Positions 11,143 to 23,362 of a stretch of 64,000 nucleotides of DNA are shown here, piece by piece. Numbering within the stretch: the first letter of the stretch is position 1; every line of letters begins with the position of its first letter. The stretch lies in the NCBI GenBank assembly GCA_031761405.1, contig JASEVX010000008.1:37392903-37456902 (forward strand), in the 5' to 3' direction. The position numbers and the translations under genes are program-made. The notes beneath the pieces are model-generated. The model was given only the letters and a program-made list of their open reading frames with translations, had not been told where the DNA came from and did not search any database. This DNA is from Serripes groenlandicus (taxonomy: Eukaryota; Mollusca; Bivalvia; Cardiida; Cardiidae).

Positions 11143-12871
11143 GTGATACCATGTTAGAGTGCTATCAGTGTAAGTGTTGCCCTAAACATATTGTCTATAA
11201 ACTTTTCGTCATACCATGTTAGAGTGCTATCAATGTAAGTGTTGTCCTAAACATATTGTCTATAAACTTTACGTCATACCATGTTAGAGTGCTATCAATG
11301 TAAGTGTTGTCCTAAACATATTGTCTATAAACTTTACGTCATACCATGTTAGAGTGCTATCAATGTATGTGTTGCCCTAAACATATTGTCTATAAACTTT
11401 ACATCATACCATGTTAGAGTGCTATCAGTGTAAGTGTTGCCCTAAACATATTGTCTATAAACTTTACGTCATACCATGTTAGAGTGCTATCAATGTAAGT
11501 GTTGCCCTAAACATATTGTCTATAAACTTTACGTCATACCATGTTAGAGTGCTATCAGTGTAAGTGTTGCCCTAAACATATTGTCTATAAACTTTACGTC
11601 ATACCATGTTAGAGTGCTATCAATGTAAGTGTTGCCCTAAACATATTGTCTATAAACTTTACATCATACCATGTTATAGTGCTATCAATGTAAGTGTTGC
11701 CCTAAACATATTGTCTATAAACTTTACGTCATACCATGTTAGAGTGCTATCAATGTAAGTGTTGCCCTAAACATATTGTCTATAAACTTTACATCATACC
11801 ATGTTATAGTGCTATCAATGTAAGTGTTGCCCTAAACATATTGTCTATAAACTTTACATCATACCATGTTATAGTGCTATCAATGTAAGTGTTGCCCTAA
11901 ACATATTGTTTATAAACTTTACATCATATCATGTTAGAGTGCTACCAATGTAAGTGTTGCCCTAAACATATTGTCTATAAACTTTACGTCATACCATGTT
12001 AGAGTGCTATCAATGTAAGTGTTGCCCTAAACATATTGTCTATAAACTTTACGTCATACCATGTTATAGTGCTATCAATGTAAGTGTTGCCCTAAACATA
12101 ATGTCTATAAACTTTACGTCATACCATGTTAGAGTGCTATCAATGTAAGTGTTGCCCTAAACACATTGTCTATAAACTTTACGTCATACCATGTTATAGT
12201 GCTATCAATGTAAGTGTTGCCCTAAACATATTGTCTATAAACTTTACATCATACCATGTTATAGTGGTATCAATGTAAGTGTTGCCCTAAACATATTGTC
12301 TATAAACTTTACATCATATCATGTTATAGTGCTATCAATGTAAGTGTTGCCCCAAACATATTGTCTATAAACTTTACTTCATACCATGTTAGAGTGCTAT
12401 CAATGTAAGTGTTGCCCTAAACATATTGTCTATAAACTTTACGTCATACCATGTTAGAGTGCTATCAATGTAAGTGTTTTCCTAAACATATTGTCTATAA
12501 ACTTTACATCATACCATGTTAGAGTGCTATCAATGTAAGTGTTGTCCTAAACATATTGTCTATAAACTTTACATCATACCATGTTATAGTGGTATCAATG
12601 TAAGTGTTGTCCCAAACATATTGTCTATAAACCTTACGTCATACCATGTTAGAGTGCTATCAATGTAAGTGTTTTCCTAAACATATTGTCTATAAACTTT
12701 ACATCATACCATGTTATAGTGGTATCAATGTAAGTGTTGTCCCAAACATAGTGTCTATAAACTTTACGTCATACCATGTTAGAGTGCTATCAATGTAAGT
12801 GTTGCCCTAGACATATTGTCTATAAACTTTACGTCATACCATGTTAGAGTGGTAGCAAGATAAGTGTTGTC
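11143..12871 (+). repeat. 65-bp satellite, about 26 copies
   Basis: Unit starts ATACCATGTTAGAGTGCTAT and ends ATAAACTTTACGTC; anchors at 11211, 11276 and 11341 give period 65. Single-base variants (GTTGCCC/GTTGTCC, GAGTG/TAGTG, ACGTC/ACATC) are shuffled among units. No open frame. Confidence 0.97.
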
Positions 12872-13262
12872 AGACTTAAATCTTATCAATGTACTTTAAA
12901 TGTTACCATATTGGCTGTGGTATCAATGTTAGTGACATGTCCATGTTCTTTAAGTGTTACCATGATGTAATGGTAACAAGCATAGTGTTGTTACACGTAT
13001 TGTCCATGAACGTTAAATGATACCATGTTGGAGTGGAATCAATGTCATTGTTGTCCCACTAACTTCTTGTCAATGCACATTAAGTGTTTCTATATTGGAG
13101 TGGTATCAAGGAGAGTGTTGTCCCACTTATATTTTATCCATGTACTGCATGGGGAGTGGTATCAAGGTAAGCGTTGTCAGACTTGAATATTATCAATGTA
13201 CTTAAAATGTTACCATGTTACCATGTTAGAGTTGTCCCACTAACATCTTGTCCATGTTTTGT
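12872..13262 (+). repeat. Decayed edge of the 65-bp satellite
   Basis: Recognisable but diverged pieces such as ACCATGTTGGAGTGG, GGTATCAAGG and GTTGTCCCACTAAC, with irregular spacing. Confidence 0.75.
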
Positions 13263-14156
13263 AGAGTGTTGCGTGTTACGAACAATCTCCCCCAGTTTCA
13301 TTGCTGCTGCAATGTTTTAAATATCGTCTATACTACTGTACTACAGGTGTGTTAAACCTCTTCTGCATAATACAAATGTTAACATGAGTTATCTTAAAGA
13401 AAAGACATATGAGGTATTTTCTCTGGGTTACAGAATACGATCTGTAACATTTATCTCTCTCACCGAATGTGTCTCTTCAACAATATGTACAACAAATTAT
13501 CTATCCGATGTCACAGAAAAAAAATGGTGTCAAAAGTAATGTAGTAGAGTACATATAATGTATTTTTAATTCATGGTCTTATATCCTCTTAAACCGAGTG
13601 ACACTTCCTTCCCTTATACTTATTCCGAAAGAAGTAACTTTTCACATCACTTCAGCACACATCTCTCTATTTATTTTGCCATGTTTAAGGTAGACCCAGT
13701 GACTGAAAAACTTAACGTGTTTTGAAGCAATTAAAGTTCTCTTTAACCAATTTACATGTGGTCCTGTTTTAGATTACTGAATTTAAACAGGTGATTAAAC
13801 AAATATCCGAACAGGTGGATCCAAAAAGTGTAAGACTGAGCAGTAAATGTTTGAGATAAGAACGATATGCATACAGCAAATTGATAAATTTGTCCACAGT
13901 TCATGTTAAAAATTTCAAAAGTCGTCTGTTTCAGTGTCATAAAATGTCGTCTGTTACATGGAAAGACGAAATCGTTTACGAAGTAAATGTAAACACGGTA
14001 ATGTACTTGGTGACGCTCGCGCCAAAAATAGGTTAATATGAGCCGCGTCAGACGTTGTTGGGGCTCTTGTTACATCTGGGTACAGGAAAGACTCGCATAC
14101 ACCGTCTCGTCTGAGCCCACAATGTATACCTACCTTTGAAAGAGCCACGTAACCTC
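13263..14156. other. No recognised feature
   Basis: AT-rich. Near 13915-13960, AAAAGTCGTCTG occurs and may be a MITE scrap. Nothing else supported. Confidence 0.4.
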
Positions 14157-14390
14157 TTAACCCTTTCCCACATACAACAAAATATGCAGCAGACGACTTT
14201 GAAAACAATCATGAACAAAGATGGAAAATCTCTAAAAAAGAACGTATCATTTTTGAAAAAAAATGTAGAAAACTGTGTGGAAAAATGTAAAATTGCTCGT
14301 TTTGAGCAATTTAACCTTTTGTCACAATGTTTTCAAAAGTCGTCTGCTGCAGATGCGTCAGAAATGCGTCTACAAGTGGTAAAGGGTTAA
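14157..14390 (-). mobile_element. TTAA-MITE, complete, old subfamily
   Basis: TTAACCCTTTCCCACATAC to GTGGTAAAGGGTTAA; apex TTGCTCGTTTTGAGCAA intact. Confidence 0.92.
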
Positions 14391-14419
14391 GACAAACAAA
14401 ACTACCATTGAATATTATT

Positions 14420-14641
14420 TTAACCCTTTCCAACATTCAACTTTCTGACACCTTTGCAGTAGACGACCTAAATATTGTGACTAAAAGAGAAATTGCTCAA
14501 AACTAGCAATTTCTTATCTTGCAACAATGTTTTCAAATGTATTCAATAAAAGCACTTTCATTGGTAGATATTTTCAATATTTCCCCCCAGATGTTTACAA
14601 AGTCGTCTGCAGCAGATGTGTCGTATGTGGGAAAGGGTTAA
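14420..14641 (+). mobile_element. TTAA-MITE, complete, old subfamily
   Basis: TTAACCCTTTCCAACATTC to GTGGGAAAGGGTTAA; apex TTGCTCAAAACTAGCAA. Confidence 0.9.
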
Positions 14642-15240
14642 ATGGTATACCACAAGCCCCCCCTTATTTCGGCAGGCGCGGATGATGTGTTTTTTGGAGA
14701 TCGCTTTCTAATGTCAGTTTTAATGGACTTCAATATTTCAAAATAGAAATTACTGGGTTTCAGCTTAATAGCCCGGTCGGTGCCGGTCTTTGAACAAATC
14801 TCACATTTGGGGTCATTGGCATCGAGCATTAGGGACGTAATTATAGCGTTCGAGTTACTTTTCAATTAAGACCGTTATCTGTTATAATGCGTGTAGTATT
14901 GACTCTTCCAAATTAAAAAAAAAAAAAAACATAACTAGTCGAGAAATTTTTGAATTGGGATAATATCATTTGCAGAATAATTGGAAATAGAAAAATTGTG
15001 TTGTACAATGTATAAGGGAAAGTGTTTATCATAGACGCACCTTTTGTCACAATATTTTCCTGGTGCAGTATGTTTTATGAGGGTGACAGTGTTTAAACAA
15101 TATTCACTACTTAAGCTTTCATTGGAAGCCGCCAGGAGGCGGCTTCCTGTAGGGATGCTTTTAATTTTCGGTCAAGGAGAATATTTAGACCTGCCAGCGA
15201 GACCACATATCTTGATTTCTCTTTGTCCTTTCTAAGTACA
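14642..15240. other. Unassigned stretch with a weak minus-strand frame
   Basis: The minus-strand frame 14865-14638 (75 codons, one CEIC motif) is not recognised and has no supporting splice sites. Near 14995-15055, GGGAAAGTGTTTA and TTTTGTCACAATATTTT are MITE scraps. Confidence 0.3.
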
Positions 15241-16209
15241 TTAATTTAAGGTAATGACTTTTAAAACATCCCTTTTACACTCTATATACATGTGTGAGTT
15301 TTACAAATTAAAAACAAAAGACAAAGGCCAGTATATTAATTGAATGTATGTACATTTTTATTTAAGCGAAATTCATACTGTATCTACTCTAGACAGTAAA
15401 ATAGAGAACCCTTCTATTGAATTTGTAAATGTAGTCTGGTTCCTTAAAATTACATGCTATGATATATTACGCAGTAATTACACGAAGAAGCCTCGTCCCG
15501 TATTCACTAAACTTTTCAATTTAGATATTTGTCTAAATCTAAATCTTAATATTTAGTCCACGTTTTAGATTTAATCCGTATTCACCAACGCGTTTTAAAC
15601 CGATCTCAATTTGGTCTAGTGTGTAAATGTCGTAAGCGGCCACGCAGCGACTCTGGTTCCCGAATCAAGTTAAGAGCTAAAATAAAAGACAGTACCATTC
15701 ATCTATAGTCTATTTATAGATTTTCATTTTTATCGCAATTTCACATACATTTTTCATTTGCTTTGCTTTTAATAATCTGACTTTCATGTTCAGTACATAC
15801 TGGATTCAAAGTTAACTTTGAGTACAATTGTCATCGCAAAATGCAGACATGAAAAGATTTAAACCACAGAAATATCTGTTTCAAGATCAATTTCGTTCTT
15901 TTTCGCTGTTGCAGTTCCACATTTCATGAATATCGCGGTAAACACGATATCGGTGTATTTTGCCTAGCCAACAACATGTTTTATCACGGATGCGATGTGA
16001 ACATCCAGAATACTTAAATGAAGTGAAATCTTCTGGTTCTTACAAACAAAGTGCGATCGGATTAACTGAACTGTATTTAACTTATCACTGTAAATGTAGA
16101 CAGCATTTCAACTCTTATATCAACTTGTAAATTTACAGTTTGAGAAATAAATTCAAGTAAATTTTCAAGCACTGGTTTAACGTTTTCAAAAAAATTGAAA
16201 CTTGTTCCT
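15241..16209. other. AT-rich stretch without a gene
   Basis: At 15490-15620 the wording CCCGTATTCACTAAAC and CCGTATTCACCAACGCG repeats with TCTAAATCTAAATC, like the edge of an unassigned dispersed repeat. Nothing else recognised. Confidence 0.35.
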
Positions 16210-16385
16210 ATGTTAAGCCTTTCCCTTATACGTAGCACATTAAGTAAAAATTGGAACATCTTGCTAAATGAAGGTATAATTTATGGACATAAAGTAGAAA
16301 ACATTGTAGCAAAAGGATAAATTCCTCGTGATCAATTTCTCTTTTTGTCACAATGTTTTCAAAAGTCGCTGCAGCTATTGTCAGT
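16210..16385 (-). mobile_element. TTAA-MITE, decayed
   Basis: TTAAGCCTTTCCCTTATACG and TTGTAGCAAAAGGATAAAT; right end lost. Confidence 0.65.
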
Positions 16386-16509
16386 CTTTCGGATTACGTG
16401 TACATAGAAATACGTTTACTTGATTTTCTGAATGCTAATCACGACACGAGTTCACATCAGTTTCGTCAACTCGAGATTGTGCGTTTGTAATCCGACAGCT
16501 TTGATTTTC

Positions 16510-16790
16510 AATTGCTCAATTTGCCACAATAATTTCAACTCTTTTCAATTATCTTACTATCATTTATAGAGATTTTCTATGTTTTGTACTTGATGATTTT
16601 AAAGTCTGTCAGAGTAAACATCATTGAAATCATTGTGGCAAAAGGAGAAATTGCTCATAATGAGCAATATCTGCATTTGCCACAATAATTCAACACTTTT
16701 CAATTATCATACGATCATTTATAGAGATTCTTTTTTACTTGATAATTTCAAAGTCGTCTACTGCAGATTTGTTTTATGTGGGAAACCCTT
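16510..16790 (+). mobile_element. Two overlapping decayed TTAA-MITE pieces
   Basis: The stretch ATTTATAGAGATT... with AAAGTCGTCTACTGCAG occurs twice in the same direction. The second piece keeps the hairpin GCTCATAATGAGC. Confidence 0.65.
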
Positions 16791-17065
16791 ATCCATTATC
16801 ATGATTTACCGATACAAACGCAAAAACAGATTTTCTGTGTGTCAGCATTATTTGATAAAACATTATCATAACAGGGCGTGTTTTCAATACAAATAGTTGA
16901 TTGTTTTTGGTACTAATTTAAATTTATCGTAACCTCTTGTCCATTTATCTTTAGTATTATATGTCACTTTTTATGATCAGCTTAACTCTAAATTATCTCA
17001 TTCTCTTAAAACACAGACCCTGTCAGGTTAAATATCCTACATAAAACTTATATCTTCAATAATCG

Positions 17066-17214
17066 ATATCAGCATTACTGACTACAGTTTAAATTGTTCT
17101 AATGTTTGTGGATTTAAATGATCTTTTTTCTTATTTCTTCATTTCATGTGAAACGAAATATTGCGGCTTCTTTCTTTGATGCTTTGCATCAAACATCCGT
17201 CTTGTTAGCATTTA
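17066..17214 (+). mobile_element. Dispersed element with terminal hairpin (copy 1)
   Basis: ATATCAGCATTACTGACTAC through TTTGATGCTTTGCATCAAAC and CCGTCTTGT. Closely matches 36828-36964 in the same orientation. Possibly a Helentron-like 3' end. Confidence 0.65.
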
Positions 17215-17457
17215 CATGTTTCATGAATTTGGGAACGTAAGCATGTACCGAAACAAATTACCTGATCTAAAACCTCGTATCAAAAGTATACGTGTATTGC
17301 CTGATTGTTATATGGCTGTCAGTCTGCCTCGGATTACGTACGTATGTTAAATGATTGTTGTCGATCTGCGTCCACGATTTTCGAACGAATAGTGGCAAAC
17401 AGTTTAAAGCAATTGTAGAAGTCGTGGTTCAGTTCAGAATGCAGGGAACACGACGTA

Positions 17458-17664
17458 TCCCCCCTTTCCAACATACAACTAATGTGCAGCAAATGACTTT
17501 GAAATATTCGAAGCAAAACTTCTGTTAATAAAAGTATGATTATTGAAAACATTGTCACAAAAAGAGAAATTGCTCATTATACGCAATTTCTCCATTCGCC
17601 ACAATGTTTAAAAATTCGCCTTCTTTAGAGGCGTTGAAATGCGTCTTTAAGTGGAAAATTGTAA
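17458..17664 (-). mobile_element. TTAA-MITE, old
   Basis: CCCCTTTCCAACATACAACT to GAAATGCGTCTTTAAGTGG; hairpin GCTCATTATACGCAAT partly unpaired. Confidence 0.7.
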
Positions 17665-18738
17665 ATGGCGAGCAGGGAAGATGAAGATCAGAATGCATGG
17701 AGGAGCAGGTTGATCTGGCTCTCCACAGATCACAAAGTTCATAGCTTCAGTTTTTGAGTGTCGGTATTTTTTTTATAACATTTATGTTGTCATAAGAAGT
17801 CAATGGTGTAAATTGAAGAAAGGCTGCCAAAATTGTAATCGGATTAATATTTAAATCTTATCCGCACAATATCCTGTCTGTCATAACGAATGTCAGAAAT
17901 GGAGTAAGGGTCCCGTCTCTACTTATAACAGCCAGTACGCTGCAGCTCAGTAAGGTGTGTAGACTTCATGATGTTGGTGGTCCTTTGTTCAGAGGTAGAT
18001 GATGGGACACCAGAATTGAACCGCGCTCCAGGAACAACAACTATTGAAAACAATCTCTGCCTTTGGGCCCCATACTATCTTATCTAAGGTTATAATGGGG
18101 GTTTTCTATTATGTTTTCGGCGAAGCTGTAAAACATCATTTTTGTCTCATTCGTTTAGATTGTTTGTTTAACCAAATTAATGTTGTTAAATAAGGTATAT
18201 AAAGGTTTGTCTTAGAGAGACATCTCGTGGGGAATTTAATATTACTTGAAATAGTACATTAAATCGTGTGAAGTATCCATATATCCAAAACTTAAATAAG
18301 TTTAATTAATTATAATTGTCACCGTTTAACTTTGTTTGTGGATCTCAACAAATGTCAAGTTTTGAATTTTAAAATTGCTAAAATGTAGTGCAACTTATCA
18401 TCATTTTAGCTCTCACTTCTATTTTCTTTATGGATCACAACAGTACGTAATATTCGGTAATCTTGTAATTTTTGTTCGCTATGTGTGGTACATTTTTGAT
18501 ATGACCTCAATAAATGTAACAAGTAACATTTAAAATGCCAATATTTGGTGTACTTTCAAATCGGGAAACAACAATTGAAACGATGAAAGAATACTCCTTA
18601 ATATAGTATATATGATCTGTTATTATCCTTTTATCTTTGTTCACTAAAACTAAATAAATCAATTATTTTTAATGTGAATTTCTTCATCATCAGTGATAAT
18701 CAACATTGAAATTTTGGTATACAATGATCAAGAAGAGC
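17665..18738. other. No recognised gene
   Basis: A minus-strand GCGGTTCAATTCTGG near 18025 looks like a degraded B box, but nothing else of a tRNA is visible. Otherwise AT-rich and featureless. Confidence 0.4.
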
Positions 18739-18993
18739 ATATCGAGGACTTGGCGTGAAACAGTTGTAACTAAAAACCTATTTTGAAAACCCTGGTTTAG
18801 GGGCAATTTTGACCCCTTTTGTAAACAATGCAAATGTAGGTGACATTGCTCAGAACGAGCAATCGCACCTAAATTTCCATTGTTTACCAAGAAAAATGAT
18901 TTAACGCTTATAAAGAGTTTATGGCGAGGTGATTTACCTTGGTAAAAAAATACCAATTTGAGTTACAACCATTTCACGCCAAGCCCTCGATAT
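18739..18993. mobile_element. Palindromic MITE with ATATCGAGG ends
   Basis: About 35-bp imperfect terminal inverted repeats (ATATCGAGGACTTGGCGTGA and its near inverse) around a central hairpin at about 18820-18885. The hairpin apex is ATTGCTCAGAACGAGCAAT. No transposase. Confidence 0.85.
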
Positions 18994-18996
18994 GAA

Positions 18997-19132
18997 GCAT
19001 TATGACTTATTGCTTGGCCTAGTACTGGTTTGTTACCGAGGGGTCAGGAAAAAGGTTATGTAGCTAGCCGTGATAAAACTGAACTACTGTTGCTGAGTTG
19101 AAAACAGCGTAAACCCCCTGAATGAAACGTTT
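18997..19132 (+). mobile_element. SINE 3' portion
   Basis: GGCCTAGTACTGGTTTGTTA, then GCCGTGATAAAACTGAA and GCGTAAACCCCCTGAATG match the body and tail of the SINEs at 63105 and 59000. The head is missing; it abuts the ATATCGAGG MITE. Confidence 0.65.
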
Positions 19133-19867
19133 TTTTTGCTAAGTAATGGTTTTGTAACTAAACACATCTTAAAATAAAGGGTTGTCTTATTGATCGAGCA
19201 GGGTTGTCGGAAATGTCATGCAGTGTAGAAAGATTAAGTCCCAGATTTAGGATAAATTGTTTTCAATTTATACTTCCAAAAATTCCACTGTAAAGCGCGT
19301 TATCATTTGAATTCAGTTCATTTCATGGGATGTTGCCGCAAGATGGACTTTGTACTCTGTACACGCTTTTCGTACTCGCCATCTTAAATTTAGTCAGTAT
19401 CCAGTAAAAACCAACTTTGGCATATATAGTTATGATGAGTGAATAAACAGATCTGCCTTCACAACCATGCGATATGATCTAGCTGAACATTAAAGACATT
19501 AAAGAAATCGAAATAAACACCGATTCCCATATGAAACAAAGAAGAGGTAGGTTTTGGACGTCAAAAAAATCTTGAAATATCAGGGATGTCGACATAATGA
19601 GCGTCGACTGTATATTAATGACGAGTGTAAAAGCAGATCTGCCAACACAGCCATGCGATATGATCTAACTGAACACTGTTTGTTCCAATTTGTTTTTAAA
19701 CAATCTGTCAGTTATATAGACAGATCCAGATCAAACTGCCCAAATGTGTCGGTTATCCCTACGCTTAGAGCAGATGCCGGTTTGTTGGTTTGTGTAGAGC
19801 ATAGCTCATTCGGTATCTTATGTCGCTACATAACTACAATGAATTGTTATAGGTCACCTGAACTAAG
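19133..19867. other. Unassigned stretch with an internal direct duplication
   Basis: About 42 bp around CCATGCGATATGATCTA occurs at 19449-19490 and 19632-19674. The 128-codon plus frame here runs into the satellite and is not recognised. Confidence 0.5.
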
Positions 19868-20120
19868 ATGCCAACTCGTAATAGCAGCCATATATATAAT
19901 CAAAGTGGTATTTTATTATACACGTGAATTGTATATATAGCAGCCATATATATAATCAAAGTGGTATTTTATTATACACGTGAATTGTATATATAGCAGC
20001 CATATATATAATCAAAGTGGTATTTTATTATACACGTGAATTGTATATATATAGCAGCCATATATATAATCAAAGTGGTATTTTAGTATACACGTGAATT
20101 GTATATATATAGCAGCCAAC
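19868..20120 (+). repeat. 56-58-bp satellite variant, 4 copies
   Basis: AGCAGCCATATATATAATCA units at 19883, 19939, 19995 and 20053. They share ACACGTGAATTGTATAT with the following 67-bp units but lack the CTCGTAATAGTGGCC part. Confidence 0.9.
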
Positions 20121-21177
20121 TCGTAATAGCGGCCATGTTTTCGAAGTGGGATTTTATTAAATATGTTCGTTGTTTATAGCAGTCAACTCGCGGCCATGTT
20201 CCCGAAGTAGTATTTTATAATACACGTGAATTGCAGATAGACGCCAACTCATAAAAGTGGCCATGTTCTAAAAGTGGTATTTCATTATACACGTTAATTG
20301 TATATAGTAGCCAACTTGTAATAGTGACCATGTTCTAAAAGTGGTATATCATTATACACGTGAATTGTATATAGTAGCCAACTCTTAATACTGGCCATGT
20401 TCTAAAAGTGGTATATCATTATACACGTTAATTGTATAAAGTAGCTAACTCGTAATAGTGACCATGTTCTAAAAGTGGTATATCATGATACACGTGAATT
20501 GTATATAGTAGCCAACTCGTAATAGTGGCCATGTTCTAAAAGTGGTATATCATTATACACGTTAATTGTATATAGTAGCCAACTCGTAATAGTGACCATG
20601 TTCTAAAAGTGGTATATCACGATACACGTTAATTGTGTATAGTGGCCAACTTGTAATAGTGACCATGTTCTAAAAGTGGTATATAATTATACACGTTAAT
20701 TGTATATAGTAGCTAACTCGTAATAGTGGCCATGTTCTAAAAGTGGTATATCATGATACACGTTAATTGTATATAGTGGCCAACTTGTAATAGTGACCAT
20801 GTTCTAAAAGTGGTATATCATTATACACGTTAATTGTATATAGTAGCCAACTCTTAATAGTGGCCATGTTCTAAAAGTAGTATATCATGATACACGTTAA
20901 TTGTATATAGTGGCCAACTCGTAATAGTGACCATGTTCTAAAAGTGGTATATCATTATACACGTTAATTGTATATAGTAGCTAACTCGTAATAGTGGCCA
21001 TCTTCTAAAAGTGGTATATCATGATACACGTTAATTGTATATAGTGGCCAACTCGTAATAGTGACCATGTTCTAAAAGTGGTATATCATTATACACGTTA
21101 ATTGTATATAGTAGCTAACTCGTAATAGTGGCCATCTTCTAAAAGTGGTATATCATGATACACGTTAATTGTATATA
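20121..21177 (+). repeat. 67-bp satellite, left block
   Basis: Unit AGTAGCCAACTCGTAATAGT...ACACGTTAATTGTATAT; ACACGT at 20289 and 20356 gives period 67. Variants alternate (TGACC/TGGCC, GTAGC/GTGGC), suggesting higher-order pairs. Confidence 0.95.
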
Positions 21178-21650
21178 GGTCACAATATACCAAATAAATT
21201 CCTTCTTTGTTTACATGTAAATCAACCAGCTTCAACCCTCGTTTGTCACACTTTCTAAGCGTTTCCCAGGTGGAACACCATATATCATTGAAAAGAGATA
21301 CTTCTTACCTTTAAAATAATCCATAGAAAATGTGGGGTCATGTATTATGCAAGAAAGAACTCGCTCTGTGAAGATAGGGACCGTCCTTTTTACCACAATC
21401 CAGCTAGGCTTAAAATGGATTTACCCATACTCTACTTTCACTTTCACACAAGGTCAAAATACCTAAAATGATCAAATCAAACAGTTCCAGTTCATCCTCC
21501 ACATATTTACAAAGAATTTACACCCATTGTCACATATCCAATGCAGTCTGGGCCAGATGTACAACCATTTCTAGGCAAACAAAGTTTTGTTTACGCACTA
21601 CTTGGCTGTAGATCAAAGGGGCCCGCGGATGTATTTAGCGTAATTTGACC
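21178..21650. mobile_element. 473-bp insertion inside the satellite
   Basis: Begins GGTCACAATA and ends TAATTTGACC, flanked by TATA on both sides (21174-21177, 21651-21654). Removing it with one TATA restores a normal unit junction. Short inverted ends; no coding capacity seen; family not recognised. Confidence 0.85.
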
Positions 21651-22735
21651 TATAGTAGCCAACTCTTAATAGTGACCATGTTCTAAAAGTGGTATATCAT
21701 AATACACGTTAATTGTATATAGTGGCCAACTCGTAATAGTGACCTTGTTCTAAAAGTGGTATATCATCATACACGTTAATTGTATATAGTAGCTAACTCG
21801 TAATAGTGGCCATGTTCTAAAAGTGGTATATCATTATACACGTTAATTGTATATAGTAGCTAACTCGTAATAGTGGCCATGTTCTAAAAGTGGTATATCA
21901 TTATACACGTGAATTGTATATAGTGGCCAACTTGTAATAGTGACCATGTTCTAAAAGTGGTATATCATTATACACGTTAATTGTATATAGTAGCTAACTC
22001 GTAATAGTGGACATGTTCTAAAAGTGGTATATCATTATACACGTTAATTGTATATAGTAGCTAACTCGTAATAGTGGACATGTTCTAAAAGTGGTATATC
22101 ATTATACATGTGAATTGTATATAGTAGCCAACTCGTAATAGTGGACATGTTCTAAAAGTGGTTTATCATTATACACGTTAATTGTATATAGTAGCCAACT
22201 CGTAATAGCGGCCATGTTCTAAAAGTGGTATATCATTATACACGTTAATTGTATATAGTAGCCAACTCGTAATAGTGGCCATGTTCTAAAAGTGGTATTT
22301 CATTATACACGTGAATTGTATATAGTAGCCAACTCGTAATAGTGACCATGTTCTAAAAGTGGTATTTCATTATACACGTGAATTGTATATAGTAGCCAAC
22401 TCGTAATAGTGGCCATGTTCTAAAAGTGGTATATCATTATACACGTTAATTGTATAAAGTAGCCAACTCGTAATAGTGACCATGTTCTAAAAGTAGTATT
22501 TCATTATACACGTGAATTGTATATAGTAGCCAACTCGTAATAGTGGCCATGTTCTAAAAGTGGTATTTCATTATACACGTTAATTGTATAAAGTAGCCAA
22601 CTCGTAATAGTGACCATGTTCTAAAAGTGGTATTTCATTATACACGTGAATTGTATATAGTAGCCAACTCGTAATAGTGGCCATGTTCTAAAAGTGGTAT
22701 ATCATTATACACGTTAATTGTATGTAGCAGCCATT
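21651..22735 (+). repeat. 67-bp satellite, right block
   Basis: Continues in phase after the insertion, about 16 units; ends at ATTGTATGTAGCAGCCATT. Confidence 0.95.
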
Positions 22736-22908
22736 TCGGGCCATGTGACTAGAACGTCACATTTTATCTTCTTCCGTTGACATGCTTCTTCAGACAGATA
22801 TGACCGCGTCAAAAAGCGTTTCCTGTGTAAATAGAAGAAGAATCTAGATGCACCATAGGCTAGATAACATAACAACTGTATAAACAAGTAATAAGGAAAC
22901 TATTGAAA

Positions 22909-23108
22909 NNNNNNNNNNNNNNNNNNNNNNNNNNNNNNNNNNNNNNNNNNNNNNNNNNNNNNNNNNNNNNNNNNNNNNNNNNNNNNNNNNNNNNNNNNNN
23001 NNNNNNNNNNNNNNNNNNNNNNNNNNNNNNNNNNNNNNNNNNNNNNNNNNNNNNNNNNNNNNNNNNNNNNNNNNNNNNNNNNNNNNNNNNNNNNNNNNNN
23101 NNNNNNNN
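22909..23108. other. Assembly gap (200 N)
   Basis: Exactly 200 Ns, shortly after the satellite ends. True size unknown; translations across it are artefacts. Confidence 0.99.
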
Positions 23109-23156
23109 AATCATTTTGCAAAAAGGTCAGTTTTTAGAATTTGGATGAAGATAACT

Positions 23157-23362
23157 TGATAAACCATTTTCCACATACTAGAACATCTATATAATACAGC
23201 TGTGCAAATATTTGGACAAAATATGGAAATCTCTGAAAATGAAACCATGATCATTGAATGGTGTTGAGAACATTGTGGCAAAGGGAGGTCCTGTTTGCTG
23301 CAATGTTTTCTAAGTGATGAGATGCAGGTGTTTTAGAATATGTCGGCATGTGGGAAAGGGTT
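23157..23362 (-). mobile_element. TTAA-MITE, diverged
   Basis: AAACCATTTTCCACATAC to GGCATGTGGGAAAGGGTTA; hairpin arms reduced. Confidence 0.7.

Noticed and set aside
11143..12871. CRISPR array
   Set aside because: Units are repeated end to end without unique spacers, in a eukaryotic context; it is a satellite.
19554..19940. 128-codon plus-strand frame
   Set aside because: Contains a local duplication and ends inside the satellite; no recognisable domain.
22860..23148. Three open frames across the gap
   Set aside because: They consist mostly of undetermined bases.
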